From contig JBIOXV010000082.1 of assembly GCA_044869805.1 (NCBI GenBank), forward strand, positions 7,452-71,451: 64,000 bases of DNA, given 5' to 3'. The stretch comes from CAWDVR01 sp044869805 (GTDB lineage: Bacteria > Acidobacteriota > Thermoanaerobaculia > Multivoradales > SZUA-115). The notes below the pieces were generated by a model that did not search any database, had not been told where the DNA came from, and saw only the letters and a program-made list of their open reading frames with translations. The position numbers were made by a program, and so were the translations under genes. Below are positions 47,675-56,479 of the stretch, piece after piece. Every line of letters begins with the position of its first letter. Position 1 is the stretch's first letter.

Positions 47675-48520
47675 ATGGAAGACCGGACTCGCCGCGCCCT
47701 CAAGAAGAGCCTGCCCTCGCTGGCGCTCGCCGGCATGCTGGCCGGGCTGGAGCTCGCCCGTCGCCGCCTCCAGCGCCGCAGGCTGTTCCGGCCGGAGAGC
47801 TTCCCGGAGGGCGTCGGTGACCCGCGCGAGCTCGGCCTCGCCGCCGAGGACGAGTGGTTCTCGACCAGCGACGGCATCAAGCTCCACGGCTGGTGGATGC
47901 AGAAGCCAGAGGCCCGGGGGACGCTGCTCTTCTGCCATGGCCACTCGGGGAGCCTCGGCCACCGCGTCGATCTCTTCCGCGAGCTGCTGCGCCTGCCGCT
48001 GAACGTTTTCGCCTTCGACTATCGCGGCTATGGCCGCAGCGACGGCGCGCCCAGCGAGCAGGGCCTGTTCCGCGACGTGCGCGCCGCCTACGATCACCTG
48101 ACCTCGTGCCTCGGCGAGGTCGCCGAGCGCATCGTGCTCTTCGGCCAGTCCCTGGGCGGCGCCGTGGCCATCGACGGAGCGCTGCACCGGCAGGTGGCCG
48201 GGCTGGTGGTGCAGTCGAGCTTCGTCGACCTGCGCGCCCTGGCCCGCAGCTCGTCCTCGCGGCTGCCGCTGCACTGGATCGCCTCCAACCACTTCCGCAA
48301 CCTGGACAAGGTGCGCCGCCTGCGGGTGCCGAAGCTGTTCATCCACGGCACCGTGGACTCGACCATCCCCTACGCCCACGGCGAGACCCTGTTCGAGCAG
48401 GCGGCGCAGCCCAAGGAGCTGCTGGCGGTGATCGGCGCCGGCCACCACGACGTGCACGTGCGGGGCGGCGACTCCTACTTCCGCCGGCTGTCCAGCTTCG
48501 TCTCCAACTGCCTGGTGTGA
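47675..48520 (+). CDS. Alpha/beta hydrolase (BEM46/ABHD13-like)
   Basis: 281 aa. Serine hydrolase fold with TLLFCHGHSGSLGHRVDL (oxyanion His-Gly), FAFDYRGYGRSDG, nucleophile elbow VLFGQSLGGAVA, acid strand VPKLFIHGTVDSTIPYAHGE and a final GAGHHDV catalytic His. N-terminal residues 10-26 are mildly hydrophobic and could anchor it. The substrate is unknown; relatives are esterases or depalmitoylase-like. Confidence 0.92.
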   Translation: MEDRTRRALKKSLPSLALAGMLAGLELARRRLQRRRLFRPESFPEGVGDPRELGLAAEDEWFSTSDGIKLHGWWMQKPEARGTLLFCHGHSGSLGHRVDLFRELLRLPLNVFAFDYRGYGRSDGAPSEQGLFRDVRAAYDHLTSCLGEVAERIVLFGQSLGGAVAIDGALHRQVAGLVVQSSFVDLRALARSSSSRLPLHWIASNHFRNLDKVRRLRVPKLFIHGTVDSTIPYAHGETLFEQAAQPKELLAVIGAGHHDVHVRGGDSYFRRLSSFVSNCLV

Positions 48521-48578
48521 TTCCGCTGCGCGGCCCGGCCGCCGCTGGCAGTAGACTGCCCGCGGTACCCTCCATCCC

Positions 48579-49226
48579 GTGGCCACTCGAACCGCGACGC
48601 GCGACACCGGCCCGCTGGTCGACGCTCTGCTCGAAGAGCGGGCGGCCGGGCGGGCGGGAGAGGAGAGCTTCCGGCGCCTCTTCGGGCTCTACTACCGGCC
48701 GCTGCACGACTTCTTCGCGCGGCGCGGCTTCTCGCCCGCCGACTGCCAGGACCTAACCCAAGAGACCTTCCTGGGGATCTACCGGGGTGTAGGGTCGTTC
48801 CGGCGCGGCGCGCCTTTCGACGCATGGCTGTTTGCGATTGCCGCCAACGTCTACCGCAAGCGCCTGCGACACCAGGCGGCCGGCCTGCGGCGCGGCTGGG
48901 AGGTTCCGCTCGACGCCGCCGCCGGCGGCCCGGACGAAGAAGCTGAGCCGGCGCTCGAGCTGGCGGCGGAAGCCGAGACGCCCGACGGCGGCACGCTGGC
49001 GCGAGAGCGCGCCCGCCTGCTGCGCCGGGCAGTCGAGGCCCTGCCGCCGCAGATGCAGGCGTGCCTGGTGCTCCGCGTCTACCATGACCTCAAGTACCGG
49101 GAGGTGGCGGCGAAGCTCCGGCTATCGATCGACACTGTGAAGGCGCACCTGTTCCAGGCCCGCCAGCGCCTGAAGAACGAGCTGGGCGAGTACTTCTTGC
49201 CCGCGAGCGGCGAGGAGGAGGCGTGA
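48579..49226 (+). CDS. ECF-type RNA polymerase sigma factor
   Basis: 215 aa, GTG start at 48579. Region 2 reads RRLFGLYYRPLHDFFARRGF and CQDLTQETFLGIYRGVGSFR with the DLTQETF core. Region 4 reads LPPQMQACLVLRVYHDLKYR and LSIDTVKAHLFQARQRLK, a helix-turn-helix. A long acidic spacer links the two. Its partner anti-sigma gene overlaps it by 4 bp (GTGA), and a CHAT-TPR lipoprotein gene follows, which suggests an envelope-sensing unit. Confidence 0.94.
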   Translation: MATRTATRDTGPLVDALLEERAAGRAGEESFRRLFGLYYRPLHDFFARRGFSPADCQDLTQETFLGIYRGVGSFRRGAPFDAWLFAIAANVYRKRLRHQAAGLRRGWEVPLDAAAGGPDEEAEPALELAAEAETPDGGTLARERARLLRRAVEALPPQMQACLVLRVYHDLKYREVAAKLRLSIDTVKAHLFQARQRLKNELGEYFLPASGEEEA

Positions 49227-50014
49227 GCGACGACCGAGGAGAGCTCGAGGCGGTGATGCGGGGGATGGTGGAGGACGAACGGTGGGGGCCGCACCCCGAG
49301 CCCGAGGCGCTCGCCGAGTTCGCGCTCGGCGCGCTCGAAGGCGAGGAAGCCGACCGCCTGCGCTCGCACCTCGCGCTCTGCCCCGAGTGCATGGCGCTCG
49401 CCGAGGAGGCCGCGAGCTTCGCGCCGCGCGACGCCGAGACCGGCGCCGAGGAGGCGGAAATCGACGCCGCCTGGCGAGCGCTCGCGCCGCGCCTCGCACC
49501 CGGGGCCGCGACGGCGCCGGTGGTGCCGCTAGCCAGCCGCCGGCCGGCCGCGCCGCCGCGCTGGCTCTACGCGCTGGCCGCCTCGCTCGGGGTGGCGGTG
49601 CTCGGGCTCTCGGTCTGGGTTGCGTCGTTGCGGCAGGCGGTCGAGGACCTTTCTCAGCCACAAGTCAACGCGCCGATCGTCGACCTCTACCCCGAGGGCG
49701 CGGCGCGCAGCGCGGCCGAGGAGCGGGGCGAGCTCGAGCTGCCGGCGTCGGTGCGCTGGTTCTCGCTGGTGCTGAACGCGCCCGGCAGCCCGGACGACGC
49801 CTCGTACCGGGTGGAGGTGCGGCGGCAGGACGGCTCCGTGGTCTGGCGGGGCTTGGGGCTGGAGAAGAACGCTTTCGGCTCGTTTACGTTGGCGGTGCCG
49901 CGGGCGGTGGTGGGGAGCGGGGAGGTGCGGGTGCGGTTGCTGGTGGCGGAGGCGGGAGGGAGCGAGAGGCTGATCGAAGAGTACCCGCTCCGCATCGTGG
50001 AGCGCGGGCCATAG
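49223..50014 (+). CDS. Zinc-finger anti-sigma factor, transmembrane
   Basis: 263 aa, GTG overlapping the sigma-factor stop. N-terminal ZAS zinc motif H-x3-C-x2-C in SHLALCPEC, preceded by EFALGALEGEEADRL. One membrane helix (about 112-132, LYALAASLGVAVLGLSVWVA). The outer part (about 150-263) is beta-rich (WFSLVLNAPGSPDDASYRVE, GLEKNAFGSFTLAVPRAVVG), typical of the DUF-type sensing domain of such anti-sigmas. It holds the sigma factor at the membrane until a signal frees it. Confidence 0.9.
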   Translation: MSDDRGELEAVMRGMVEDERWGPHPEPEALAEFALGALEGEEADRLRSHLALCPECMALAEEAASFAPRDAETGAEEAEIDAAWRALAPRLAPGAATAPVVPLASRRPAAPPRWLYALAASLGVAVLGLSVWVASLRQAVEDLSQPQVNAPIVDLYPEGAARSAAEERGELELPASVRWFSLVLNAPGSPDDASYRVEVRRQDGSVVWRGLGLEKNAFGSFTLAVPRAVVGSGEVRVRLLVAEAGGSERLIEEYPLRIVERGP

Positions 50015-50026
50015 GACGCAAGGGTC

Positions 50027-50069
50027 GAGGAGCCCCACCCGCGCGCCCTGGGCCGGCGACGGGCTCCTC
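50027..50069 (+). promoter_or_regulatory. Hairpin in leader of the CHAT lipoprotein gene
   Basis: GAGGAGCCC (50027-50035) pairs perfectly with GGGCTCCTC (50061-50069). The left arm contains a GAGGAG that looks like a ribosome binding site but has no start codon at the proper distance in the CHAT frame. The structure could affect initiation at the rare TTG start. Confidence 0.3.
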
Positions 50070-50097
50070 GCCGGGAACCGGCTCGCGCAGGTCTCTC

Positions 50098-53000
50098 TTG
50101 GTCGGGAGCGCGCAAGGCGGAGCACTTGTCTGGTTGCTCGTCGGCGGGTTCCTCGCGTGCTCGCCTGCTCCGCCGCCGGCAGTAGAAGAGGCGACGCAGC
50201 CACCCACGGAGATCGAGGAGCGCGAGCTGCCCCGGGTAGCCCGGACTGCAATCGACGCCGAGATCTCCGGCGGCCAAGTGCACCGCTTCCGCCTGGAGCT
50301 CACGGCCGGCGAGATGGCGGACGTCGCCGTGGTGCAGCAGGGCATCGACCTGGTGGTCCGTCTCCTGGGGCCGGACGAAGGGCGACTGCGCGCGGTGGAC
50401 AGCCCGAACGGTGCGACCGGCCCCGAGCCGCTGCCGATCGTCGCGGGCACGGCGGGCGCCCACCGCATCGAGGTTCGCTCGCTCGAAGCCGGGGAGGCGG
50501 CGGGCCGATACCGCGTGGAGCTGCGTGCGCTGCGGCCGGCGACCGCGGAGGACCGCCTGCGGTCCCGCGCCGAGGATGCGCTCGCCGCGGCCGAGGAGGC
50601 CCGCCGTGCGGGCCAGGCCGCCGACCTGCGGCGAGCGCTGGTGCTCTACGGAAGAGCCGCCGAGCTGCTGGCTTCGACAGGCCTCTCTGAGCGCCTGGGT
50701 GACCTCCTCTTCTTCCAGGCCGGGACCCACGCCCGCCTGGGTGAGCTCGAGCCCGCGGCGGACCTCTACCGACGGGCCCTCGAGCGCTTCGCGGCGGCCG
50801 GCGACGACCGCCGGGCGGCCACGGCGCTGGGCGACCTGGGGCGCACCGAATGGCAGCGGGGCGAGCCCGAGCGGGCGCTCGCCGCCTACTCCCGAGCGCT
50901 CGCGCTCTACCGCGCCGCCGGCGAGCGCCGCGGGGAAGCGGCGATGCGGGTCCAGCTCGGTGCCGCTTACGGCGCGCTCTCGGAAGTAGAGCGCGCCCTG
51001 AGCAGCTACGAGGAAGCCCTCGCCATCTGGCGACACCTCGGGGCGCCGGCCGAGGAAGGCACCACGCTCCTGAGCCTCGGCTGGCTGTACTTCAAGCTCG
51101 GCGAGCACGAGGCCGCGCTCGACTTCTACCAGCGAGCGCTGCCGGCGGTGCGGCAGGCGGGTGCGCGCCGCGAGCTGGCCCTCGCCCTCTCTCACATCGG
51201 CGCCGCTCGCACCGCGGCCGGCGACTCCGGCGCGATCGCCGACCTCGACCAGGCCCTCGACCTCCAGCGCCAGCTCGGCAACCGGCGCGAGCAGGCGGTG
51301 ATGCTCCACTACCTGGGGATCGCCAATCTCCGCTTCGGCCATCCGGAGGAGGCCCGTGGCGATTTCCATCGGGCGCTGGAGCTGGCGCGCGAGCTGGGCG
51401 ACCGCTGGAGCGAGGCCGCGGCGCTCCTCCACCTGGGCTCGCTCGAAGAAGCCCAGGGCCGCGCGAGCGTGGCCGTCGAGCACTTCCAGGAGGCGCTCGC
51501 CATCGCGCGCGGTCGCGGCGACCGCGCCGCCGTGGCGGGGGCGCTGTTCGGCCTCGCGCGCGCCTGGCGCCGGCAGGGCGACCTCGCCCGCGCCCGCTCC
51601 GCGATCGAGGAGGCGCTCGCCGGCATCGAGACACTGCGCGAAGAGCCGGCCGGCCAGGATCTGCGCACCTCGTTCCAGGCCTCGCGGCAGAGCTACTACT
51701 CCTTCGCCCTCGACCTGCTGATGGACCTCCACCAGCGCGCGCCGGCGGCGGGCTGGGACCGCGCCGCGCTGGAGGTCGCCGAACGGGCGCGTGCCCGCGG
51801 CCTGCTCGACGCGCTGGCCGAGGCGAGCCTGGGCCTCGAGCGCGGCGTCGACGCCGAGGCCGAGGCGCAAGAGGCCGAGCTCGAGCGCCGCCTGGTGGCG
51901 CTCGCCGAGGAGCGGCGGCTCGCCGGTGCGCCGGGGAACGAGGCGCGGGCGGCCGAGCTGGAACGCGAGCAGCGGATGCTGGCCGCCCGCTACCATCGCC
52001 TCGAGGCCCGCATCCGGCTGGCCAACCCGCGCTACGCCTCGCTCGCCGCGCCGCGCCCGCTCACCGTGGCCGAGATCCAGCGGCAGGTGGTGGGCGACGA
52101 CACGCTGCTGCTCGAGTACGCCCTGGGCGAGGGGCGGAGCTACCTGTGGGCGGTGACCCGCACCGCGGTCGCGAGCTTCGTGCTGCCGGGCCGGGACACG
52201 CTCGAGGAGCAGGCCCGCCTTGCTCATCGGCTGCTCGCCGCGAGCCACCTGCGCGCCGCCCGGGCGCCGGCGGACCTCGCCGCGGCCGAGCTCGGCCGCT
52301 TGCTGCTCGCACCGGCAGCGGCGCTGCTCGCGCCAGAGGCGCCGGGGCTCGCGGGCAGGCGCATCGTGGTAGTGCCCGACGGCGCCCTCCACTATCTGCC
52401 GTTCGCCGCCCTGCCGCTCCCGGGCCAGCCCTCGCGCCCGCTGGGCGAGGAGCACGAGGTGGTGAGCCTGCCCTCGGCTTCGGCGCTCGCCCTGCTGCGC
52501 AGCGAGTTCGGTAACCGCGCGCCCGCGCCGGCCGCGGTCGCCGTGTTCGCCGATCCGGTGTTCGAGGCCGGCGGTCCCTTCCCGCGCCTGCTCTTCTCGC
52601 GGCAGGAGGCGGCCACCATCCTCCGCCTGGCCCCGGCAGGCCAAACACACGCCGCCCTCGGTTTCGACGCCGCGCTGCCGGCCGTGCTGGAGGAGGACCT
52701 CTCCCGCTACCGCGTGCTCCACTTCGCCACCCACGGCGTGCTCGACACCGAGCAGCCCGAGCTCTCCGGCCTGGTGCTCTCGCAGCTCGACCCCGCGGGC
52801 CGGCCCCGCGACGGCTTCGTCTCCACCTCCGAGATCGTGCGCCTCGACCTCGCCGCCGACCTCGTCACCCTCTCGGCCTGCGAGACCGCGCTCGGCAAGG
52901 AGGTGCGCGGCGAGGGCCTGGTGGGCCTGACGCGCAGCTTCATGGCGGCCGGGGCCGAGCGGGTGTTGGTCAGCCTGTGGCGGGTCGACGACCGCGCCAC

Positions 53001-53157
53001 GGCGGCGCTGATGGAGCGCTTCTACCGCGCGCTGTGGTCCGAAGGCAAGCCGGCCGCCGCCGCCCTCCGCCAGGCCCAGGCCGAGCTGCGACGGATGCCG
53101 GACTGGAACGCCCCCTCGTACTGGGCCGGCTTCCTCATCCAAGGGGACTGGCGGTGA
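50098..53157 (+). CDS. CHAT-domain TPR lipoprotein
   Basis: About 1,019 aa. A lipobox (GGFLAC, Cys21 from a TTG start at 50098) follows a hydrophobic stretch. No ATG or GTG exists in frame before it, so the true start is uncertain and could be non-canonical. A beta domain follows (residues about 50-150: GGQVHRFRLELTAGEMADV). Then about ten TPRs (150-560: AADLYRRALERFAAAGDDRR, ALAAYSRALALYRAAGERR). The C-terminus is a CHAT protease with His879 (LHFATHGVLD) and Cys928 (TLSACETALG). The CHAT proteins with TPR are separases-like peptidases. Here, on the outer side of the membrane and behind a sigma/anti-sigma pair, it may process a signal or partner. Confidence 0.87.
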   Translation: MVGSAQGGALVWLLVGGFLACSPAPPPAVEEATQPPTEIEERELPRVARTAIDAEISGGQVHRFRLELTAGEMADVAVVQQGIDLVVRLLGPDEGRLRAVDSPNGATGPEPLPIVAGTAGAHRIEVRSLEAGEAAGRYRVELRALRPATAEDRLRSRAEDALAAAEEARRAGQAADLRRALVLYGRAAELLASTGLSERLGDLLFFQAGTHARLGELEPAADLYRRALERFAAAGDDRRAATALGDLGRTEWQRGEPERALAAYSRALALYRAAGERRGEAAMRVQLGAAYGALSEVERALSSYEEALAIWRHLGAPAEEGTTLLSLGWLYFKLGEHEAALDFYQRALPAVRQAGARRELALALSHIGAARTAAGDSGAIADLDQALDLQRQLGNRREQAVMLHYLGIANLRFGHPEEARGDFHRALELARELGDRWSEAAALLHLGSLEEAQGRASVAVEHFQEALAIARGRGDRAAVAGALFGLARAWRRQGDLARARSAIEEALAGIETLREEPAGQDLRTSFQASRQSYYSFALDLLMDLHQRAPAAGWDRAALEVAERARARGLLDALAEASLGLERGVDAEAEAQEAELERRLVALAEERRLAGAPGNEARAAELEREQRMLAARYHRLEARIRLANPRYASLAAPRPLTVAEIQRQVVGDDTLLLEYALGEGRSYLWAVTRTAVASFVLPGRDTLEEQARLAHRLLAASHLRAARAPADLAAAELGRLLLAPAAALLAPEAPGLAGRRIVVVPDGALHYLPFAALPLPGQPSRPLGEEHEVVSLPSASALALLRSEFGNRAPAPAAVAVFADPVFEAGGPFPRLLFSRQEAATILRLAPAGQTHAALGFDAALPAVLEEDLSRYRVLHFATHGVLDTEQPELSGLVLSQLDPAGRPRDGFVSTSEIVRLDLAADLVTLSACETALGKEVRGEGLVGLTRSFMAAGAERVLVSLWRVDDRATAALMERFYRALWSEGKPAAAALRQAQAELRRMPDWNAPSYWAGFLIQGDWR

Positions 53158-53249
53158 CGTATCCTGTTTCCAGCTAACCCAAACAGCGCAGCACGGGAAC
53201 TCCCGGGGTGACGACCGCGGAAGGTCCCTTCACGAGGAAGGAGGAAGCT

Positions 53250-53450
53250 ATGGTTCGCGACTCCGTGGCTGAGGCGATGCCGACCCTTTCGCTCTGGCAG
53301 CGGCTGCTGCACTTCTTCGTCCGGCTCTTCCGCCGCCTGTTCGGCGGCCGAGGCCCGCACGGCGGCCCGCCGCGGGAGCACGAGGACGGCGTGAGCGCCG
53401 ATCCCACGCCGCCCGGGCAGCCCTGGAACGATCCGCCGCCGCGGCCGTAG
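53250..53450 (+). CDS. Small protein with amphipathic helix downstream of CHAT gene
   Basis: 66 aa, unrecognised. The ATG at 53250 sits 5-6 nt behind GAAGGAGGAAG, a far stronger site than most genes here have. It has a hydrophobic/basic helix (LWQRLLHFFVRLFRRLFGG) followed by a Pro/Gly-rich tail (PPREHEDG, PTPPGQPWNDPPP). The pattern could bind membranes. A Rho-independent terminator follows at 53520. It lies 92 bp after the CHAT gene, so it may belong to the same unit. Confidence 0.6.
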   Translation: MVRDSVAEAMPTLSLWQRLLHFFVRLFRRLFGGRGPHGGPPREHEDGVSADPTPPGQPWNDPPPRP

Positions 53451-53519
53451 GCAGCGCGCCCGCAGGTCGCGCCTCGGCACCCCGCCTCGTCGGCCCGCCC
53501 GCGAGGCCGCTCCCTTTCC

Positions 53520-53543
53520 GCCCCGCTTGCCGCGGGGCTTTTT
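53520..53543 (+). terminator. Rho-independent terminator
   Basis: GCCCCGC (53520-53526), loop TTGCC, GCGGGGC (53532-53538), then TTTTTCTTTTT. It is the clearest terminator of the window, closing the sigma / anti-sigma / CHAT / small-protein block. The rest of the 221-bp gap to the next gene shows nothing further recognisable. Confidence 0.85.
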
Positions 53544-53671
53544 CTTTTTCGGCCCGCTATAACCAAAAGCACGGCACCGAGGAACCCTCTCAGCGAACGA
53601 CAGCAACGCGGCCCGAGGCGACCGGCAGCGGGCCATTTTCCATCCCTTGTCGCGGATGAGAGGAGCCCGTC

Positions 53672-56338
53672 ATGCCCATAGCCCGTGTGCTTCGAAAGAC
53701 CCAGCAACCCAGCCTCCCAGGCCGATGGTGGAAGCCACTCACGGCGCTGCTGCTGGCGGCGCCCCTGGCCACCGCGGCGCGCGCGCAGATCGCTCAGGAG
53801 CCTAGCCCGAGCTCGACCTTCGTGCAGGTCCGCGGCGGGTCCACTGAAGGGATGACCCGGGCTCCGGTGCCGGCCGAGGAGCCCTCGCTGCCGGCTCCAC
53901 GGCCCTTGCCGAGTCCGGTGCCCGAGCTCCTGGCAGCCCCCAAGGAGTGCCGTGGCATCGGGATGAACAGCGGGCCGGGCGTCGTCGCCCCCTTGAGCCT
54001 CGCCGAATGCACCGACATCGCGCCCTTGCCAGACCCCGACAGCGGATGCCAGTGCGTGGTCTCTGTTCGCACGCGGCGCCGCGAGATCGTGCGGCCGGAC
54101 GAGAACCGGCCCAACGACCTGCTGTTCCAGGAGTGCAACAAGCACTACGGCCACCCCTCCTGTCCGGCGGACCCCGCCAACAACAACTGCGGCGACGGCA
54201 AACACTCGGCGCCTTACGGCAACTGGGGAGTGCGGGTCCGCAATGCGCAACTGCCGGCCAGCAACCCGCTGCTGAGCGCCGCGGTGTCGCGGATGAGCGG
54301 CCTCCAGGACTGCCAACAGTGGCCGGGAACGGCCGACAAGATGTGCGGCGCCGAGCCCTGCAAGCAGTGGCATAGCTGCACCTGCGACCAGGATCTCTTC
54401 ACGGCGGGGCACTTCGGCGACGAGCCGCCGCCGGGCTTCGTCTCCCAGGGCGACGCACTGGCCGGCTTCTTCGTCGTCGACTCCGGAAGCATCACCTGCC
54501 AGCCGGCCCTCAACCTCAAGGACTTCACCTTCCAGGCCAACCTCGAGCTGTTCGAGCTGGACTCGGACGCCAGCGACTTCATCACCACCCTGCCGGTCAG
54601 CGGCAAGGTGCGCATGACCTGCGGCACCATCGCGGGCTGCACCGGCGCGCAGGAGGTGCAACTGGTGAGCAACCGCGTGCGCGCCATGGCGCGCATCGAA
54701 GTGAGCTGCGACAACCGGCTCGAGATCGGCGGTGACGACGACGATGGCGGTGGCGGTGGCGGCGGGCCCACCAGCGCGGGTCTCTGCGAGCCTTGCGGAG
54801 CCAGTGCCCTCTGCAGCTCGGGGCTGCAGTGCTTCGCCGACAACATCTGCCACCGCCTGGACGTCGGCCTTCCCGAGCTCGACGAGTGCATCGGCGCGAA
54901 CCTCATCGCCGGCCCGCCTTCCCCCGCCCCGCTCCAGGTGGTGGTCTCGCCCCCGGGCCTCGCCTTCAGCGCCACGCTGGGGGCTCCGGCCCCACCGGCC
55001 AAGCAGCTCTCGATCAGCAGCAACCGCAGCACCGTGCTGCCCGCCTTCCTGAGCTCGAACCAGCCCTGGCTCAAGGTCAGCTCGCCGGGCGTGGGAGTCG
55101 CCTCGGTATCCATCCAGCCGGCGGGCCTGGCGGCCGGAAGCTACTCGGGCGCGGTGATCGTCAGCTCGGCCGACGCCGTCAACTCGCCGCTCGCCGTCCC
55201 GGTGTCGCTGACCGTGGCATCGCCACCGCCGAGCGGAGGCCTCACTGTCTCGCCTGCGAGCCTCGGCTTCACCGCGCCGCAGGGCGGGCCGGCGCCGGCG
55301 CCGCGGGTGCTCCAGATCGGCTCTACCGGCGCGCCGCTCAATTGGTCGGTTTCCGACAACGCGAGCTTCGTCAACCTGTCGCCGATCACCGGCGTCACCC
55401 CCGGAGCCACCAACGTCTCGATCAACGTCGGCGGCCTCCCGGCCGGCACCTACAACGCCGCGATCACCGTCTCGGCGCCGGGTGTGCCGCAAGTGACCGT
55501 GCCCGTGTCGCTGACCGTGACCTCGCCGCCGCCCCCGAGCGGAGGCCTCACCGTCTCGCCTGCGAGCCTCAGCTTCAGCGCGCCGCAGGGCGGGCCGGCG
55601 CCTTCGCCGCAGGTGCTCCAGATCGGCTCCACCGGCGCGCCGCTCAATTGGTCGGCCTCCGACAACGCGGGCTTCGTCAACCTCTCGCCGATCGCCGGCG
55701 TCACCCCCGGAGCCACCAACGTCTCGATCAACGTCGGCGGTCTCACCGCCGGCACTTACAGCGCCGCGATCACCGTCTCGGCGCCGGGCGTGAGCCCGGT
55801 GAGCGTGCCGGTGTTCCTCACCGTCGGCGCGGTCGGCGGCGGCACGCCGGTGGTCAACGGCTTCAGCCCGTTCTCCGGCCCACCGGGCACCCAGGTCGAG
55901 GTCATCGGCGACAACTTCACCGGCGTCAGCCAGGTGCTCTTCAACTTCACGCCGGCGCCCTTCCAGCCCAGCACCGCCGGGCGGCTCTTCGCCACCGTGC
56001 CGAGCGGCGCCACCACCGGGCCGATCAAGGTCACCAACGCCTCCGGCACCGGCGCGAGCTTCACGCCGTTCACGGTGACGCCGCCGGGCGGGGGGCCCTC
56101 GATCGCCCTCTTCAGCCCGTTGAGCGGCCGTCCTGGGGACCGCATCACCATCCAGGGCGCCAACTTCCGCGACCCCTCGCAGGTCTTCTTCAACGGCGCG
56201 CCTTCGCCCTTCGTGCTCTTCGCGGGGCCGAACTTCCTCTCCGCCGAGGTGCCGCAGGGAGCGAGCAGCGGGCCGATCACCGTCACCACCAGCGCCGGCT
56301 CCGCCAGCAGCGCGCAGAGCTTCGTGGTCACGCCATAG
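53672..56338 (+). CDS. Large exported repeat protein (BACON-like and IPT/TIG domains)
   Basis: 888 aa, GAGGAG before the start and a signal peptide (LTALLLAAPLATAARAQ). Residues about 90-390 are a Cys-rich domain (ECNKHYGHPSC, CKQWHSCTC) ending in an Asp/Gly linker and a short CEPCGASALCSSGLQC knot. Then come three BACON-like beta repeats (two nearly identical, 306 bp apart) and two IPT/TIG domains (GFSPFSGPPGTQVEVIGDNF, LFSPLSGRPGDRITIQGANF). It is a surface or secreted adhesin-like protein; ligand unknown. Confidence 0.85.
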   Translation: MPIARVLRKTQQPSLPGRWWKPLTALLLAAPLATAARAQIAQEPSPSSTFVQVRGGSTEGMTRAPVPAEEPSLPAPRPLPSPVPELLAAPKECRGIGMNSGPGVVAPLSLAECTDIAPLPDPDSGCQCVVSVRTRRREIVRPDENRPNDLLFQECNKHYGHPSCPADPANNNCGDGKHSAPYGNWGVRVRNAQLPASNPLLSAAVSRMSGLQDCQQWPGTADKMCGAEPCKQWHSCTCDQDLFTAGHFGDEPPPGFVSQGDALAGFFVVDSGSITCQPALNLKDFTFQANLELFELDSDASDFITTLPVSGKVRMTCGTIAGCTGAQEVQLVSNRVRAMARIEVSCDNRLEIGGDDDDGGGGGGGPTSAGLCEPCGASALCSSGLQCFADNICHRLDVGLPELDECIGANLIAGPPSPAPLQVVVSPPGLAFSATLGAPAPPAKQLSISSNRSTVLPAFLSSNQPWLKVSSPGVGVASVSIQPAGLAAGSYSGAVIVSSADAVNSPLAVPVSLTVASPPPSGGLTVSPASLGFTAPQGGPAPAPRVLQIGSTGAPLNWSVSDNASFVNLSPITGVTPGATNVSINVGGLPAGTYNAAITVSAPGVPQVTVPVSLTVTSPPPPSGGLTVSPASLSFSAPQGGPAPSPQVLQIGSTGAPLNWSASDNAGFVNLSPIAGVTPGATNVSINVGGLTAGTYSAAITVSAPGVSPVSVPVFLTVGAVGGGTPVVNGFSPFSGPPGTQVEVIGDNFTGVSQVLFNFTPAPFQPSTAGRLFATVPSGATTGPIKVTNASGTGASFTPFTVTPPGGGPSIALFSPLSGRPGDRITIQGANFRDPSQVFFNGAPSPFVLFAGPNFLSAEVPQGASSGPITVTTSAGSASSAQSFVVTP
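55231..55830 (+). repeat. Two near-identical 306-bp tandem coding repeats
   Basis: The unit beginning GAGCGGAGGC at 55231 recurs at 55537, a period of 306 bp (102 codons). Long stretches are identical at DNA level (for example GATCGGCTC...GCGCCGCTCAATTGGTCGG), so duplication is recent or homogenised. Confidence 0.85.
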
Positions 56339-56342
56339 CCGG

Positions 56343-56371
56343 GTTCTGAGGTTCTGACGTTCTGACGTTCT
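56343..56371. repeat. Short 8-bp tandem repeat after the repeat protein
   Basis: GTTCTGAG, GTTCTGAC, GTTCTGAC and a partial GTTCT follow directly after the stop at 56338. It is a small slippage-type repeat in the 141-bp convergent gap before parC. Confidence 0.7.
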
Positions 56372-56479
56372 TCCCGCGGCGCGGGGTTCTTCCCTCGCCC
56401 GCGGGCATCCTCGGCTAGGAGAGCCGGCGGAGACCGCCGATCCGGTCGAAGCCGGAATCGAAGCTCAGGATCCTCGCAG

